DNA of 64,000 nucleotides from Leptothoe sp034932105 (GCF_034932105.1 NZ_JAYGIG010000014.1:7431-71430), one strand, 5' to 3'. Shown: positions 17,270-27,374, numbered from the stretch's first letter. Made by a program: numbers and translations. The notes: a model not told the origin generated them from the letters alone.

Positions 17270-17587
17270 ATGGCTGTAAAACAACAATTTTCTAGTTTTC
17301 AAGAAATGTTAGAAGGGGCTGATAAGCCTATCTTGGTCGACTTTTATGCGGTGTGGTGCGGTCCCTGTCAGCTCATGGCAAATGTCCTAGAACAGGTCAA
17401 GGCCAAGCAGCAGGACCAGCTACAGATCGTCAAGATTGACACGGATAAGTATCCCAGCTTGGCATCGCAGTATGAAATCCATGCCCTACCCACCATGGTG
17501 CTATTCAAGGATGGTCAGGTAGTGGACCGAATTGAAGGGGCGATGTCCGCTGATAAGTTGATTGAGCGCCTGCAGCCGAATTTGTAA
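17270..17587 (+). CDS. Thioredoxin
   Basis: From ATG 17270 the protein has 105 residues; TTG 17261 would add three. It has the active site FYAVWCGPCQ (~28-37), the cis-proline loop ALPTMVLFKDGQ, and normal thioredoxin length. It reduces disulfides of target enzymes using ferredoxin- or NADPH-thioredoxin reductase. The alanine-valine before WCGPC and the QLM after it place it outside the classical m-type consensus (AxWCGPCR/K), so the subtype is left open. Confidence 0.93.
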   Translation: MAVKQQFSSFQEMLEGADKPILVDFYAVWCGPCQLMANVLEQVKAKQQDQLQIVKIDTDKYPSLASQYEIHALPTMVLFKDGQVVDRIEGAMSADKLIERLQPNL

Positions 17588-17816
17588 GGATTGGCCGACG
17601 CTACTATCCAATTACATCAGGGAACTTCTGCTGGTGCAGTCTTCAGCCTATTGAGATAGATCATCTGTCGTCTGCTGCTTGATTCCTGACTCCTAGTTTC
17701 TGAGCCAGGGATCAGGGTTTCACTGATGGATGGATAATCGTAACGATTATGATTGAGAGTCCCCAGGGGTTGCCTGGATTTGTGACTGACTCATCAATAC
17801 AGTTCATCAACACAGT

Positions 17817-18302
17817 ATGGAAACGGCATGTGCCATTGCCCTTGGCAGTAACCTGGGGGATTCAGAACAAACGATTGAAACGGCATTGGCACGGCTTGAT
17901 CAAACAGAAGGTATGGAGTTGAGTTTAAGATCTCAACTCTACAAAACCGCTCCCGTCGGCCCTCCCCAGCCCGACTTCATTAATGCCTGCGCTATTTTTT
18001 ACACCATCCTCAACCCAGAGCAGGTGCTGCAAGCGTTGCTAGCTATCGAAACCAGCTTTGGTCGCATTCGCCGTGAACGCTGGGGTCCAAGAACTTTGGA
18101 TCTAGATTTGCTGTTCTATGGCGACCGGGTAATGGATACGTCTAGACTGACGTTGCCCCATCCAAGCATGCATGAGCGGGCGTTTGTGCTGGTGCCCCTA
18201 GCGGAGATTGCCGCAGATTGGCGGCATCCCTTGCATCACCAAACGGTGAAGGAACTGCTGCACCAGGTCAATACGGCTGGGGTTTATCCATTAGTGGCAT
18301 AG
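17817..18302 (+). CDS. folK: 2-amino-4-hydroxy-6-hydroxymethyldihydropteridine diphosphokinase
   Basis: The 161-residue protein starts METACAIALGSNLGDSEQTI and carries the HPPK signature GPRTLDLDLLFYGDR (~90-104), in which two aspartates bind Mg-ATP, followed by LTLPHPSMHERAFVLVPL. It pyrophosphorylates 6-hydroxymethyl-dihydropterin for folate synthesis. It is a stand-alone HPPK, not fused to FolB or FolP. The Nudix gene follows 118 bp later in the same direction. Confidence 0.95.
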   Translation: METACAIALGSNLGDSEQTIETALARLDQTEGMELSLRSQLYKTAPVGPPQPDFINACAIFYTILNPEQVLQALLAIETSFGRIRRERWGPRTLDLDLLFYGDRVMDTSRLTLPHPSMHERAFVLVPLAEIAADWRHPLHHQTVKELLHQVNTAGVYPLVA

Positions 18303-18420
18303 GCTTCGACTTCGCTCAGCCATCGGTGTCTGGATGAACTGGATAAGGGGAACTGCAACCGTTCCGTGGTGTAACCTAATTTCGTCACCCTCTCCATAGC
18401 TAATCTACTGTATCGATCCT

Positions 18421-18978
18421 ATGCATCCTGGTCTAGAACCGCCCCAGTTGCTTAAGCAGAATTTATTTTATGCCGGACGTAAGTTTAACTTTGAGGTTAA
18501 TCGTCTGCGGCTGCCCAACCAAGTTGAAGGTCAGTGGGAATGTATTCGCCATCCGGGGGGAGCCATGGCTGTTCCCATTACCCCGGAGGGGAAACTGGTG
18601 CTGGTGCGGCAGTATCGATTTGCGGTTCAGGGGAGACTGTTGGAGTTTCCTGCTGGCACGATTGAGGCGGGGGAAGATGCATTTACAACTATTCAGCGAG
18701 AGATTGAGGAAGAGACTGGTTATAGTGCTACAGAATGGAAAAACCTGGGTAAGTTTCCCTTAGCGCCAGGCTATTCTGACGAGTATATTTTTGCGTTTTT
18801 AGCCAGTGGATTAGAGAAGCTAGAGGTCGTGCCGGAAAAGGACGACGATGAGGATATTGAAGTTATTTTGCTGACGCCGGAAGAGTTTGAGAAGTCTGTT
18901 ATTGATGGGGTTGGGGTGGATGCGAAGTCTATTGCTGGATACTTTTTGGCTAAGCCTTTTTTGAATAATCGGAAATAG
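18421..18978 (+). CDS. Nudix hydrolase, ADP-ribose pyrophosphatase type
   Basis: The 185-residue protein contains a complete Nudix box, GTIEAGEDAFTTIQREIEEETGY (~80-102; the G-x5-E-x7-REUxEExGU pattern), preceded by LVLVRQYRFAVQGRLLEFPA, typical of ADP-ribose and nucleotide-sugar pyrophosphatases. FPLAPGYSDEYIFAFLA after the box also fits the ADPRase group. It would hydrolyse ADP-ribose or related nucleoside diphosphate-linked compounds to AMP plus a sugar phosphate. Confidence 0.9.
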   Translation: MHPGLEPPQLLKQNLFYAGRKFNFEVNRLRLPNQVEGQWECIRHPGGAMAVPITPEGKLVLVRQYRFAVQGRLLEFPAGTIEAGEDAFTTIQREIEEETGYSATEWKNLGKFPLAPGYSDEYIFAFLASGLEKLEVVPEKDDDEDIEVILLTPEEFEKSVIDGVGVDAKSIAGYFLAKPFLNNRK

Positions 18979-19031
18979 CCATGGGTATTGGCAAAATCTA
19001 CCTTGAGAAAGGTAGAAGCCCCATAGCTTCC

Positions 19032-19730
19032 TTAATGAAATCCGCTAACTAAACTTGATTTTTTAGCTAAAACACCATCTTCTAAATAAGTAATCTCATC
19101 AGCTGCATCAGTAATGCGGGGATCGTGGGTGATGATCAGTACCGTGCAGCCCTTGTTCTTAGCCAGGTACTGCATTAACTCAATCACACCACGACCTGTG
19201 GCGGAATCTAGGGCTGCAGTGGGCTCATCGGCCATGATCAATTCTGGCTTACCGGCTAACGCACGAGCAATGGCCACCCGCTGCTTTTGACCACCGGACA
19301 GATCCGCCGGTAGATTATTAGCTCGATCGCCCAATCCCACTTGTTTGAGCAGATCAAACGCCTGTTCTTTATTGCCGGGTCCTGTTTGGCCCTTGATCTG
19401 TAGCGCTAGTTCAATATTCTCCAGGGCCGTTAGGGCAGGAAATAGGTTAAAGCTTTGGAAAATAAAGCCAATGTGATCGCGGCGAAAGGCAGTGAGTTCT
19501 TTGCGGGAGAGGGTTGTGATTTCTTGCCCCAGCAGCTGCACCTGCCCGGCAGTCGGGGTCAAAATACCCGCCAAAATCGACAGCAGTGTGGTTTTGCCCG
19601 AACCCGATGGCCCCATCATTAAACGGATTTGCCCATGGGGAATGGCCAAGTCAATGCCCTTGAGCACCCTAGTTTCAGTGGTGCCCGACATAAAGGACAT
19701 TTGGACGTTTTGTGCTGCGATCGCAACCAT
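19032..19730 (-). CDS. ABC exporter ATP-binding protein, DevA family
   Basis: The 232-residue ATPase has Walker A GPSGSGKTT (~40-48), signature LSGGQKQRVAIARAL (~144-158), Walker B ELIMADEPTAALD and switch histidine in LIITHDPRI. The family is LolD/MacB-like, and the DevC-type permease gene lies 36 bp upstream in the same direction. DevA energises export through a DevC dimer. It is the last gene of the minus-strand run CARDB/RTX - subtilase - devC - devA. No DevB adaptor is encoded nearby. Confidence 0.88.
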   Translation of the reverse strand: MVAIAAQNVQMSFMSGTTETRVLKGIDLAIPHGQIRLMMGPSGSGKTTLLSILAGILTPTAGQVQLLGQEITTLSRKELTAFRRDHIGFIFQSFNLFPALTALENIELALQIKGQTGPGNKEQAFDLLKQVGLGDRANNLPADLSGGQKQRVAIARALAGKPELIMADEPTAALDSATGRGVIELMQYLAKNKGCTVLIITHDPRITDAADEITYLEDGVLAKKSSLVSGFH

Positions 19731-19766
19731 TAATTCTTAAACCCACAACTCACACTCACCAATCTC

Positions 19767-21008
19767 CTAGGCCTTAAACACAATTCCTGGATCCACACGG
19801 GTCACCTTTTGAATTGCAAAAACCGCCGAACCCACACACATCACTACGGTAATGCCAAACACCCCAACGGCACTAACGGGCGTAATTAGCACCACAATTC
19901 CCTGACTGGCCGCCGTCCAAGTGCCCACCCCCCAACATAGCAACAGACCAGGGATATAGCCCAAAACCGCCATCCACAACGACTGCTCTAAAATCACGCT
20001 GTAGATGTCCCAATCTGAGGCCCCCATCGCCTTGAGGGTACCAAATTCGCGCAAATTCTCAGAAACCGATGTGTACAAAATCTGGGCCACCACCACCATG
20101 CCCACCAGCACCCCGACAATGGCCCCCAAACCCAAGATAAAACCTATGCCCGTGCGATTTTGCCAATAGGCTTGGGTGACATTGATCAGCTCATTTTTAG
20201 TAAACGCCTTGGTGCCCGGTAGGGATGTTTCGATGCGTCGCTTCAGGTCCTGTAAATTTTCCCCTGGAGCCGCTTTGACCAAAATGTAGGTGACTGGATC
20301 ATCTGAACCCAAGGGCTCTGGAGCCGGTATATTGGCATTGGTCTCACTAGCATCTTTCTCATAGACATTGACACAGGTAATGTCCCCACTGCCTAATTGG
20401 CACGTTAACTCGGCGGAGAAGCCGGAATTAATATAGGCACCGGCATTAATCAACGATGCAAATACAAACTTGCTGGATACCAAAGACTGGGTGTCGCTAG
20501 TGAACCCCACCACCGTCGCCGGCAGTTGACGAATACGAGCCGTATCCCCAGCACTCTCAATGCGGAACGAACGCATATTAGTCCGGTCGATCAGGACAGA
20601 ATAGGGCAGTTTTAAGGCCTTGAGGGTCTGGCTTGATACCTGGCCCGGCCGAAATAATTCGCCGTCGGGGTCAAAGCCAAACACCCGCAATGTCGTTAGT
20701 TTGCCATCTGAGTACCAGCGACCGGAGCCGATAGAAAGGGCCTCGGCTCGGGCTACCCCGGCTATAGTCTGTGCTCGCTGTACCTGCACATAGGGAAAAG
20801 GTTCCGTTAGCTCAAAGTTGACGATATTTTCTGAAGTGACCCAAATATCGGCAGCGGAACTGTCAATCAGGAGGGTGGTAGAACGGGTAAAACCTTTGAG
20901 AATACCGGTTTGAATTGTGACCAAACTGACGGCAAACATAATGCCGGCCTGGGCCACTAAAAATCGGGGCAGATCTTTAAGTAAATTTTTACGAGCTAAT
21001 GAAACCAT
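19767..21008 (-). CDS. ABC exporter permease, DevC family
   Basis: From ATG 21008 the protein has 413 residues. One N-terminal membrane helix (FLVAQAGIMFAVSLVTIQTG) is followed by a ~230-residue periplasmic domain and three C-terminal helices with the FtsX/MacB pattern (ENLREFGTLKAMGASDWDIY). The DITCVNVYEKDA segment adds two cysteines to the periplasmic part. DevC works with DevA and normally a DevB/HlyD-type fusion protein and TolC to export envelope glycolipids or other substrates. It is adjacent to the subtilase and devA genes and co-directional with both. Confidence 0.88.
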   Translation of the reverse strand: MVSLARKNLLKDLPRFLVAQAGIMFAVSLVTIQTGILKGFTRSTTLLIDSSAADIWVTSENIVNFELTEPFPYVQVQRAQTIAGVARAEALSIGSGRWYSDGKLTTLRVFGFDPDGELFRPGQVSSQTLKALKLPYSVLIDRTNMRSFRIESAGDTARIRQLPATVVGFTSDTQSLVSSKFVFASLINAGAYINSGFSAELTCQLGSGDITCVNVYEKDASETNANIPAPEPLGSDDPVTYILVKAAPGENLQDLKRRIETSLPGTKAFTKNELINVTQAYWQNRTGIGFILGLGAIVGVLVGMVVVAQILYTSVSENLREFGTLKAMGASDWDIYSVILEQSLWMAVLGYIPGLLLCWGVGTWTAASQGIVVLITPVSAVGVFGITVVMCVGSAVFAIQKVTRVDPGIVFKA

Positions 21009-21117
21009 GGCAACCACTGATCAGTCTAGCGGTTGCCCGCAATTGTCCTATTCTATCGAGAAACCAGCCAGCACTAGTGCTGGCATAGGCTGGAATCAAA
21101 ATTGGTCCAGTGGTTGC

Positions 21118-22425
21118 TTAAACGATGGGTTGGGCTTGATGGATGAGTAGGTTAGTTGCCTGGGCATGGTTCAAGGTGGGGTTGGCTTGGAGCATTAATG
21201 CGATCGTACCTGACACATGGGGAGCTGCCATGGATGTACCCTGAAATGTGCGATAACCTCCTCCAGTGGCCGTGGAGATAATACCTACCCCAGGAGCGAT
21301 CACGTGGCGTAAATCTGGATTATTTCCAGCCCGGTTGGAAAAGGTTGCCACCTGGCTATTCTGACCGATGGCTCCCACGGATACGCCAAATTCTTCAGCG
21401 TAGAAAGCCGGTGTACCAGTGGACGATCGAGCGCTGTTACCAGCTGCTGAAACCACAATGACGTTCTGGCTAGCCGCATAGAGTAGGGCAGCCTCAAGCT
21501 CTGCGGACGGTGGCCAGCCAAGACTCATGTTAATGACATTGGCCCCATTATCGACGGCATAGTAGATCGCCGATGGCAGATCCCCTGGATTGATGAATTG
21601 ACCCTGGGGTGCATCCCCAATTTTGATTGCCATAATTTTGGCATCAGGCGCGACGCCCGTAATCCCTCGGCCATTAGCTGTAGCGGCAATTGTGCCGGCT
21701 ACATGGGTGCCATGGGTACCGCCAAATAATGGCAAAACATTATTATTGTTTTGATCCATGGCAAAGTTCCAGCCATGGAGATCATCTACAAAACCATTGC
21801 CGTCATTATCAATACCATCGTCCGCAATTTCGCCTAGATTTTGCCAAATATTGGGGGCTAGATCTGGGTGATTAATATCAATGCCATCGTCAATCACTGC
21901 TACGACAATGCCTTTTCCAGTGATGCCCTGGTTCCAAACCTCCGGTGCATTAATAGCATCTAGGCCCCAATTATCATCAGTCAGATCGGGGACATCGGGC
22001 AGAGATTGTCCCAATAAAAAGCCAACTGATGCGGCTGCATCGATGAGACCATAACCCAACAGCGGATCAAAATTTTGACTAAGGCTAGTACCTTCTTGAA
22101 AAGGCGAATCAGATGATGTAGCGTCATCATCTGCCTGTAGGCGTGATAGGTCCAGGGCCAATGCTATTTCCTGGTGCCGTTGAAACTCTGTGACTAAGTC
22201 CGCAATCAGTGACGGCTGACTATAGCTATTTGAGATACGTGCTGCAGCTACCTGTGTCCAATTAGCTTCTAGGGTTTGCAGGAACTCGTCGGTTGAATTG
22301 TAGTTGCCCATCCCTATTGGATCGGCTTTATCACTATGGAGCGACAAAAATAAGGGAGCTAATGACTCCTTAGCGGCAAATGATGAGGCGTCAGGCTGGA
22401 ATGCAAAATCGGTACTATCTGTCAT
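21118..22425 (-). CDS. S8 family subtilisin-like serine peptidase
   Basis: The 435-residue protein has an intact Asp-His-Ser triad: aspartate in VAVIDDGIDINHPDL (~178), histidine in GTHGTHVAGTIAA (~238) and serine in GTSMAAPHVSGTIAL (~400), with the oxyanion asparagine in SAAGNSARSS. The first ~140 residues precede the catalytic domain and probably act as a prodomain. There is no classical Sec signal peptide. The CARDB/RTX gene lies 122 bp upstream and a DevC-DevA exporter 110 bp downstream, all in the same direction, which suggests co-export or processing of the neighbour; this is inferred. Confidence 0.9.
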   Translation of the reverse strand: MTDSTDFAFQPDASSFAAKESLAPLFLSLHSDKADPIGMGNYNSTDEFLQTLEANWTQVAAARISNSYSQPSLIADLVTEFQRHQEIALALDLSRLQADDDATSSDSPFQEGTSLSQNFDPLLGYGLIDAAASVGFLLGQSLPDVPDLTDDNWGLDAINAPEVWNQGITGKGIVVAVIDDGIDINHPDLAPNIWQNLGEIADDGIDNDGNGFVDDLHGWNFAMDQNNNNVLPLFGGTHGTHVAGTIAATANGRGITGVAPDAKIMAIKIGDAPQGQFINPGDLPSAIYYAVDNGANVINMSLGWPPSAELEAALLYAASQNVIVVSAAGNSARSSTGTPAFYAEEFGVSVGAIGQNSQVATFSNRAGNNPDLRHVIAPGVGIISTATGGGYRTFQGTSMAAPHVSGTIALMLQANPTLNHAQATNLLIHQAQPIV

Positions 22426-22475
22426 GGGGCAATGATTCTTCAGGACTCATCTACAGATGTGTGATGGCTGTCAAG

Positions 22476-22504
22476 GCGTTGGGTAAGTCCGTTCTACCCA
22501 ACGC
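22476..22504 (-). terminator. Hairpin between CARDB/RTX gene and subtilase gene
   Basis: GCGTTGGGTA (22476-22485) and TACCCAACGC (22495-22504) are perfect 10-bp arms with a 9-base loop, 44 bp past the CARDB/RTX stop. There is no T-tract, so it may be a partial terminator or an RNA-processing site within an operon. Confidence 0.5.
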
Positions 22505-22547
22505 ACTTGGGTCTGTTTCAGTTCAGTGATTTCAACTAAACAGCTGT

Positions 22548-24925
22548 TTAGAGATATGTAAACGCTTCACCGGTCAAACTCAACGCTGCTGTATCGCCTT
22601 GGACGATAGCAACCAGTTCATTTCCCTGGAAAATTCCAGTACCTGTGGGCAGCCCTGTTGATGGTGTGCCCAAGCTATAGCTGCTGGCATTTCCATGGAG
22701 AACGATAATATCCTCCCCAGCGGTATAGTCAGCGATGAGGGCGTAGTCAAGAGATGTCGTGTCGACGTAATAGCTTTGACTGGAATCACCTAAGAAAAAG
22801 GTATCATCACCCAAACCGCCGATGAGCTGATCAACCTGATTGCTTCCTGGATTTGTGGTGTTGGTGATATCAACACCAACGAGGAAATCATCACCCCGCT
22901 CACCGTTAACAATATCGCTTCCACTACCGCCAATGATGTCGTCGTCGCCGCGTCCGCCACGCAGGTTATCATTGCCGCCGCCACCAAAAATGTTATCGTC
23001 ACCGCGTAGTCCTTGGAAGAAGTCAGCTGCATTGGTGCCGATAAAGTCATCGTTTTCCCGCTGGCCAATTTGCGCAGTGTTATTGATAACTAAATTGTCA
23101 TAGTCGATGAATAAGCCTGTATTGGCATTATTGCCTTCATCAAACTCATCGACCGTATTGCCAGGGTCGATTAATGTGCCCACATAGTAGGTTCCGTCAC
23201 CTTGCCAAAATGGGTCATTAATGCCTGGCAGGGTAAGGTCAACGGTGAGGGTGCCCGTTGAACTATTGGCGGATAGACTGGATAGAGTTGTGGTACCCAA
23301 TCGCTGATCAGCGGTGCTGATGAAGGCATTGTTAGATAGATAAAATTCGACATCAAATGCCCCTGTGGCCAAGCCCCCTTGGTTACTAATATCAAATTCA
23401 AATGTGAAGGTGCTACCTGCATTTTGAGGTTCGAGAATTACGTTGCCTAGGGTTGACAACAAGTCGGCCTTTTGAGTCCCCGTAATTAGTACATCATCTT
23501 GGTCAATCAGGTTACCTCGGTTGCGGTTATTGGTTTCATTGGCCTCAGCTACCACATTGTCGGCATCTACAATCATGCCGATAGTATAGGTACCATTGCC
23601 GATCCAGAAGGGATCGCCAGGTTGAGGTAAGGCGAGTTGCTGAGAAAGTGTGGCTGTTGAAGCACCTGCCGCTAGATTGGCGACCGTTGCCTCCCCGAGG
23701 AAATAGTCGGCACTACTGATAGTGGCATTATTGGATAGATAAAATGCCACTTTGATGGGTTGACCTGTGGGGATTCCACCCAGGTTACTTACGACATAAT
23801 CAAAGTCGAACGTCGCCCCTGCCGTCAGTGGTTCTTGTACTACATTCGATGATGATCCGACCAGGTCAGCGGCGGTGGTGCCATTGACGACGAGGGTATC
23901 GAAGTCAATGAGTTGTCCCTGATTGCTATTGTTGAATTCGTTAGACTCGGTAACGGTATTGGCCGAGTCAATAATCATGCCGACGGTGTAGTCGCCATTG
24001 CCGCCATTGGCTAACCAGAAGGCATCATTGACCCCGGGCATGGTCAGCTGGGTGGTTAAGGTGCCGGTGGCAGCACCCGCAGCGAGACTGCTCAGGGTGA
24101 CACTGCCTAGGGATTGATCAGCGGTACTAATGAAGTCGTTGCTAGAAAGGTAGAAGGAAACGGTGTAGTTACCAGTGGCAGCCCCGCCAATATTACTGAT
24201 GTTGTAGTCGAAGTCGAAGGTATTNNNNNNNNNNNNNNNNNNNNNNNNNNNNNNNNNNNNNNNNNNNNNNNNNNNNNNNNNNNNNNNNNNNNNNNNNNNN
24301 NNNNNNNNNNNNNNNNNNNNNNNNTGACACTGCCTAGGGATTGATCAGCGGTACTAATGAAGTCGTTGCTAGAAAGGTAGAAGGAAACGGTGTAGTTACC
24401 AGTGGCAGCCCCGCCAATATTACTGATGTTGTAGTCGAAGTCGAAGGTATTACCTGCGGTTTGTGGTTCAAGGACGACATTGGCTGAGGTGGCAACTAAG
24501 TCAGCACTTAAGGTGTTGTTAATAACAACATCGTCCCAATCTAAAAGAAAACCACGATTTCTATTATTAGCTTCGTTTGATTCTGCCACTTGATTCAGAG
24601 AATCAATGACCATACCAATGTGATAGGTGCCATCGCCTGAATTTGTTTGCCAAAATGGGTCGTTGATCCCTGGCAGGGTCAAGCTTCTGGTGAAGGTGCC
24701 AGTGGAAGGGCTCGAACCAAGACCAGTAATAGTACTAGAACTGAGAAGTATATCTAGTCCAGCATTGGGGGCAATAGTGCTGTTTTTTGATAGGTAAAAA
24801 GAGACTTGAAATGGACCATTGACAGCGGTTCCTACGTTTCCGATTTCATAGTCAATATCGAATGTACTGCCTGCAACGAGTGGCTCATTCAAAATATCGA
24901 AATCTTGGCCAAATAGATCGGGCAT
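22548..24925 (-). CDS. Multi-CARDB repeat protein with C-terminal RTX calcium-binding repeats (interrupted by assembly gap)
   Basis: The gene starts at ATG 24925 with GGAGA upstream and ends at 22548. It encodes a row of ~125-residue CARDB-type beta-sandwich repeats, each with F(D/E)FDY.(I/V)SN.GG, FYLS.N..IS.AD..LG, DPFW...G.Y.IGM..D and a final NNRNRG.L.D.DD. One repeat precedes the gap, one is split by it and two follow, then ~6 RTX nonapeptides (GGxGxDxL style, e.g. GGGGNDNLRGGRGDDDIIGG) and a C-terminal domain. The reading frame differs across the 100-N gap, so gap length is not real. It has no signal peptide; the RTX tail suggests type I secretion. It is a likely extracellular or surface protein. 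Confidence 0.85.
24225..24324. other. Assembly gap (100 N) inside an identical CARDB repeat
   Basis: The 127 bp before the gap (24098-24224) are identical to the 127 bp after it (24325-24451). The gap therefore sits where an assembler failed on a near-identical tandem unit, and one or more extra CARDB units may be missing or collapsed. Confidence 0.95.
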
Positions 24926-25070
24926 TAAGTTTTTATCTCCAGAGTAGACACACTTACGTACTTCTACAGAGTAAAAGCTTATTCAAGAAGAGAGAATATT
25001 TTTCTCTCAATAATAATAATTCAAAAAAACTATGGAACAAAATTCTTCTAAATGCGTCCTTGGTTCTTTT

Positions 25071-25985
25071 TTAAGAAAATCCAGGTTGAAATCTCGCTGC
25101 TACAAATCGGTCAATGCCTGCTAAATCCTGGTGAGGCTGGATGGTTTGGTAACCATGATTTTGAGCAAGCAAGTCTCTAATCGCTTCGCTCTGCCCTTCC
25201 ATATGTTCTGTTAGCCATAGCCCACCTGGCTTGAGAAATTTAGGAGCCTGGGCAATTAGGTGACGGATATCATTCAAGCCATCGTCTCCTCCATCTAGTG
25301 ATTGATGGGGCTCATGTTGGGCAACCTCGGGATCCAAATTTAAAACGGTTGTGCTGGGAATATAAGGAGGGTTAGTAATGATTCCCGATAAGTTGCTTTG
25401 CCAGTCGCTGATGGGCTCAAACCAGCTCCCTTGATAAAATTTAATATTATTGATTTTGTTACGGTGACTATTTTGGTAAGCAATTTCTAAGGCTGCGGCA
25501 CTAATGTCAATGGCCAAAATCTGGGCATGGGGAAATGCTTTGGCTAGCGCGATCGCAATTGCCCCACTACCCGTACCCAAATCAGCCCACACCTGCGAAC
25601 TGAACCGTTCGCCTTGGCCCTCAGCCCAAGCCTGCACAATGTCCACCATGAGCTCAGTTTCAGGCCGAGGGATCAGTACATCGGGCGTCACCGTCAGCAT
25701 CAAATCCCGCCACGGCGTTTCACCCACCAAATACTGCACCGGCACCCGCTCAGTTAGGCGACGTTGCCACTGCTGAGTGAGCCAATCCAGAGAATGACTT
25801 AACGGCACCGCTCCCCGGCCACGATAAAGCTCCAAACTTAGATCCGTCTGACTGAGGTCACTGACCCCTTGGACAAACCAGTCCAATTCATACAAAGGGA
25901 CATGGGCATTTTGGGCATCAGTCCGAGCCTGTAATATCCACTGATGCAGTCTTTCCCCCAGTACTGAGAGCGCTTCAAAACTCAA
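25071..25985 (-). CDS. prmC: Peptide chain release factor N5-glutamine methyltransferase
   Basis: The 304-residue protein is a class I SAM methyltransferase with DLGTGSGAIAIALAKAFP (~142-159) binding SAM and the NPPY motif in GIITNPPYIPS (~209) that holds the target glutamine. RVPVQYLVGETPWRDL upstream is the PrmC substrate-binding region. It methylates the GGQ glutamine of RF1/RF2. It starts with TTG, three bases after the stop of hom, so the two are co-transcribed. No prfA lies beside it. Confidence 0.92.
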   Translation of the reverse strand: MSFEALSVLGERLHQWILQARTDAQNAHVPLYELDWFVQGVSDLSQTDLSLELYRGRGAVPLSHSLDWLTQQWQRRLTERVPVQYLVGETPWRDLMLTVTPDVLIPRPETELMVDIVQAWAEGQGERFSSQVWADLGTGSGAIAIALAKAFPHAQILAIDISAAALEIAYQNSHRNKINNIKFYQGSWFEPISDWQSNLSGIITNPPYIPSTTVLNLDPEVAQHEPHQSLDGGDDGLNDIRHLIAQAPKFLKPGGLWLTEHMEGQSEAIRDLLAQNHGYQTIQPHQDLAGIDRFVAARFQPGFS

Positions 25986-25988
25986 AAT

Positions 25989-27302
25989 CTATCCCAACAC
26001 CCGCAAAACACTGGCAATCGAATCCACATCCAACGAATTCTTTAACGCCGCGATGGCCTGCTGGAAAGCACCTTCTTGGACCCCATGGGTGACAATCACC
26101 AGTTCAGCCAGATTGTCCTGTAACCCAATTTGCACAATCGATTCAAGACTCAAATCATGATTGCCAAAGATTTCCCCCAGGTGCCCAATCACCCCCGGCT
26201 GATCCTGCACCATCAGACGCAAGTAAAACCGACTTTCTAGCTGCTCCATGGGGCTAATGGCTTGGTAGTCGCTGTAGGCACTACTCAGCAACGGATTGGG
26301 CAATTTTTCCTCCGCTGGAGATTCCATGTGAAGGGTAGCGGCAATGGCCATGATATCCGACACGATGGCGCTGGCGGTGGGACCTTCACCCGCGCCAGGT
26401 CCATAGAACATGACCTGACCAATGGGATCACCTTCCACCAAAACTGCATTGTTCACATCGTTAACACTGGCCAAAGGATGATCGAGGGGCACCAGGGTAG
26501 GATGCACCCGCAGTTGGATGGTGTCCCGCTGGTCTGCTGTTGGCGGGTTGCGTTTTGCGATCGCCAACAGCTTAATCACAAACCCCAAGGTTTTCGCATA
26601 GTCCACGTCCGCAGCACTCACATTGCGAATACCCTCAGTAAACACATCCTCTCGCCGAATTTTGCCCCCAAACGCAATGGACGCCAAAATCACAATTTTG
26701 TCAGCCGCATCCAAACCATCCACATCAGCAGTAGGGTCAGCTTCCGCGTAGCCTAAGGCCTGAGCATCCGCCAGAATCGGTTCAAAGTCCCCGCCTTCAC
26801 TCTGCATGCGGGTCAATATATAGTTGGTCGTACCATTAACAATGCCGGTCACCGTCTCCAGACGGTTCACACAAAGGGCCTGCTGCAACGGCTGAATAAT
26901 CGGAATTCCCCCACAGACAGCCGCCTCATAGAGCACATACACCCCAGCCTTTTTGGCCGCTTCAGCAATTTCATTGCCATAGCGAGAGATCACAGCTTTA
27001 TTGGCAGTCACCACATGTTTACCATCCTCAATCGCCTCTAAAATCAGCGACCGAGCAGGCTCTAACCCGCCCATGACCTCCACCACAATATCGATATCAG
27101 GATCGGTAACAATCGCTTCGAGATCGGTGGTTAAACAATCCTCAGGTAAATCCACCGCACGGGGCTTATCCAAAGAGCGTACACCCACCCGATGGATCTC
27201 TAAGGTTTGTAGTAGTGGATGACGCCGGGTAGCGTCTAGCAAAATTTTGGCCGTACCAGTTCCTACCGTACCCAGACCTAATAACCCAACCTTAAAAACC
27301 AA
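25989..27302 (-). CDS. hom: Homoserine dehydrogenase
   Basis: The 437-residue protein starts at TTG. It has an N-terminal NAD(P)-binding loop GLLGLGTVGTGTAKIL (~5-20), the catalytic core with NGTTNYILTRM and GYAEADPTADVDGLDAADK, and a C-terminal ACT domain (LMVQDQPGVIGHLGEIFG, ~352 onward) that usually gives threonine feedback control. It reduces aspartate semialdehyde to homoserine. It is directly upstream of prmC. Confidence 0.95.
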   Translation of the reverse strand: MVFKVGLLGLGTVGTGTAKILLDATRRHPLLQTLEIHRVGVRSLDKPRAVDLPEDCLTTDLEAIVTDPDIDIVVEVMGGLEPARSLILEAIEDGKHVVTANKAVISRYGNEIAEAAKKAGVYVLYEAAVCGGIPIIQPLQQALCVNRLETVTGIVNGTTNYILTRMQSEGGDFEPILADAQALGYAEADPTADVDGLDAADKIVILASIAFGGKIRREDVFTEGIRNVSAADVDYAKTLGFVIKLLAIAKRNPPTADQRDTIQLRVHPTLVPLDHPLASVNDVNNAVLVEGDPIGQVMFYGPGAGEGPTASAIVSDIMAIAATLHMESPAEEKLPNPLLSSAYSDYQAISPMEQLESRFYLRLMVQDQPGVIGHLGEIFGNHDLSLESIVQIGLQDNLAELVIVTHGVQEGAFQQAIAALKNSLDVDSIASVLRVLG

Positions 27303-27335
27303 TGTGCTATCCCATGCGACTTACCACAGACCATT

Positions 27336-27374
27336 GTAAAAGCCAGGGAACCCTCAGATTCACCTGGCTTTTAC
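27336..27374 (-). terminator. petH terminator hairpin
   Basis: Perfect 12-bp arms GTAAAAGCCAGG (27336-27347) and CCTGGCTTTTAC (27363-27374) lie 43 bp after the petH stop in the direction of petH transcription and before the hom start. Confidence 0.75.

Noticed and set aside
24107..24224. Frame after the N gap reading ...LVPLINP
   Set aside because: The arbitrary 100-N gap shifts the frame; the correct frame continues the CARDB repeat to 22548.
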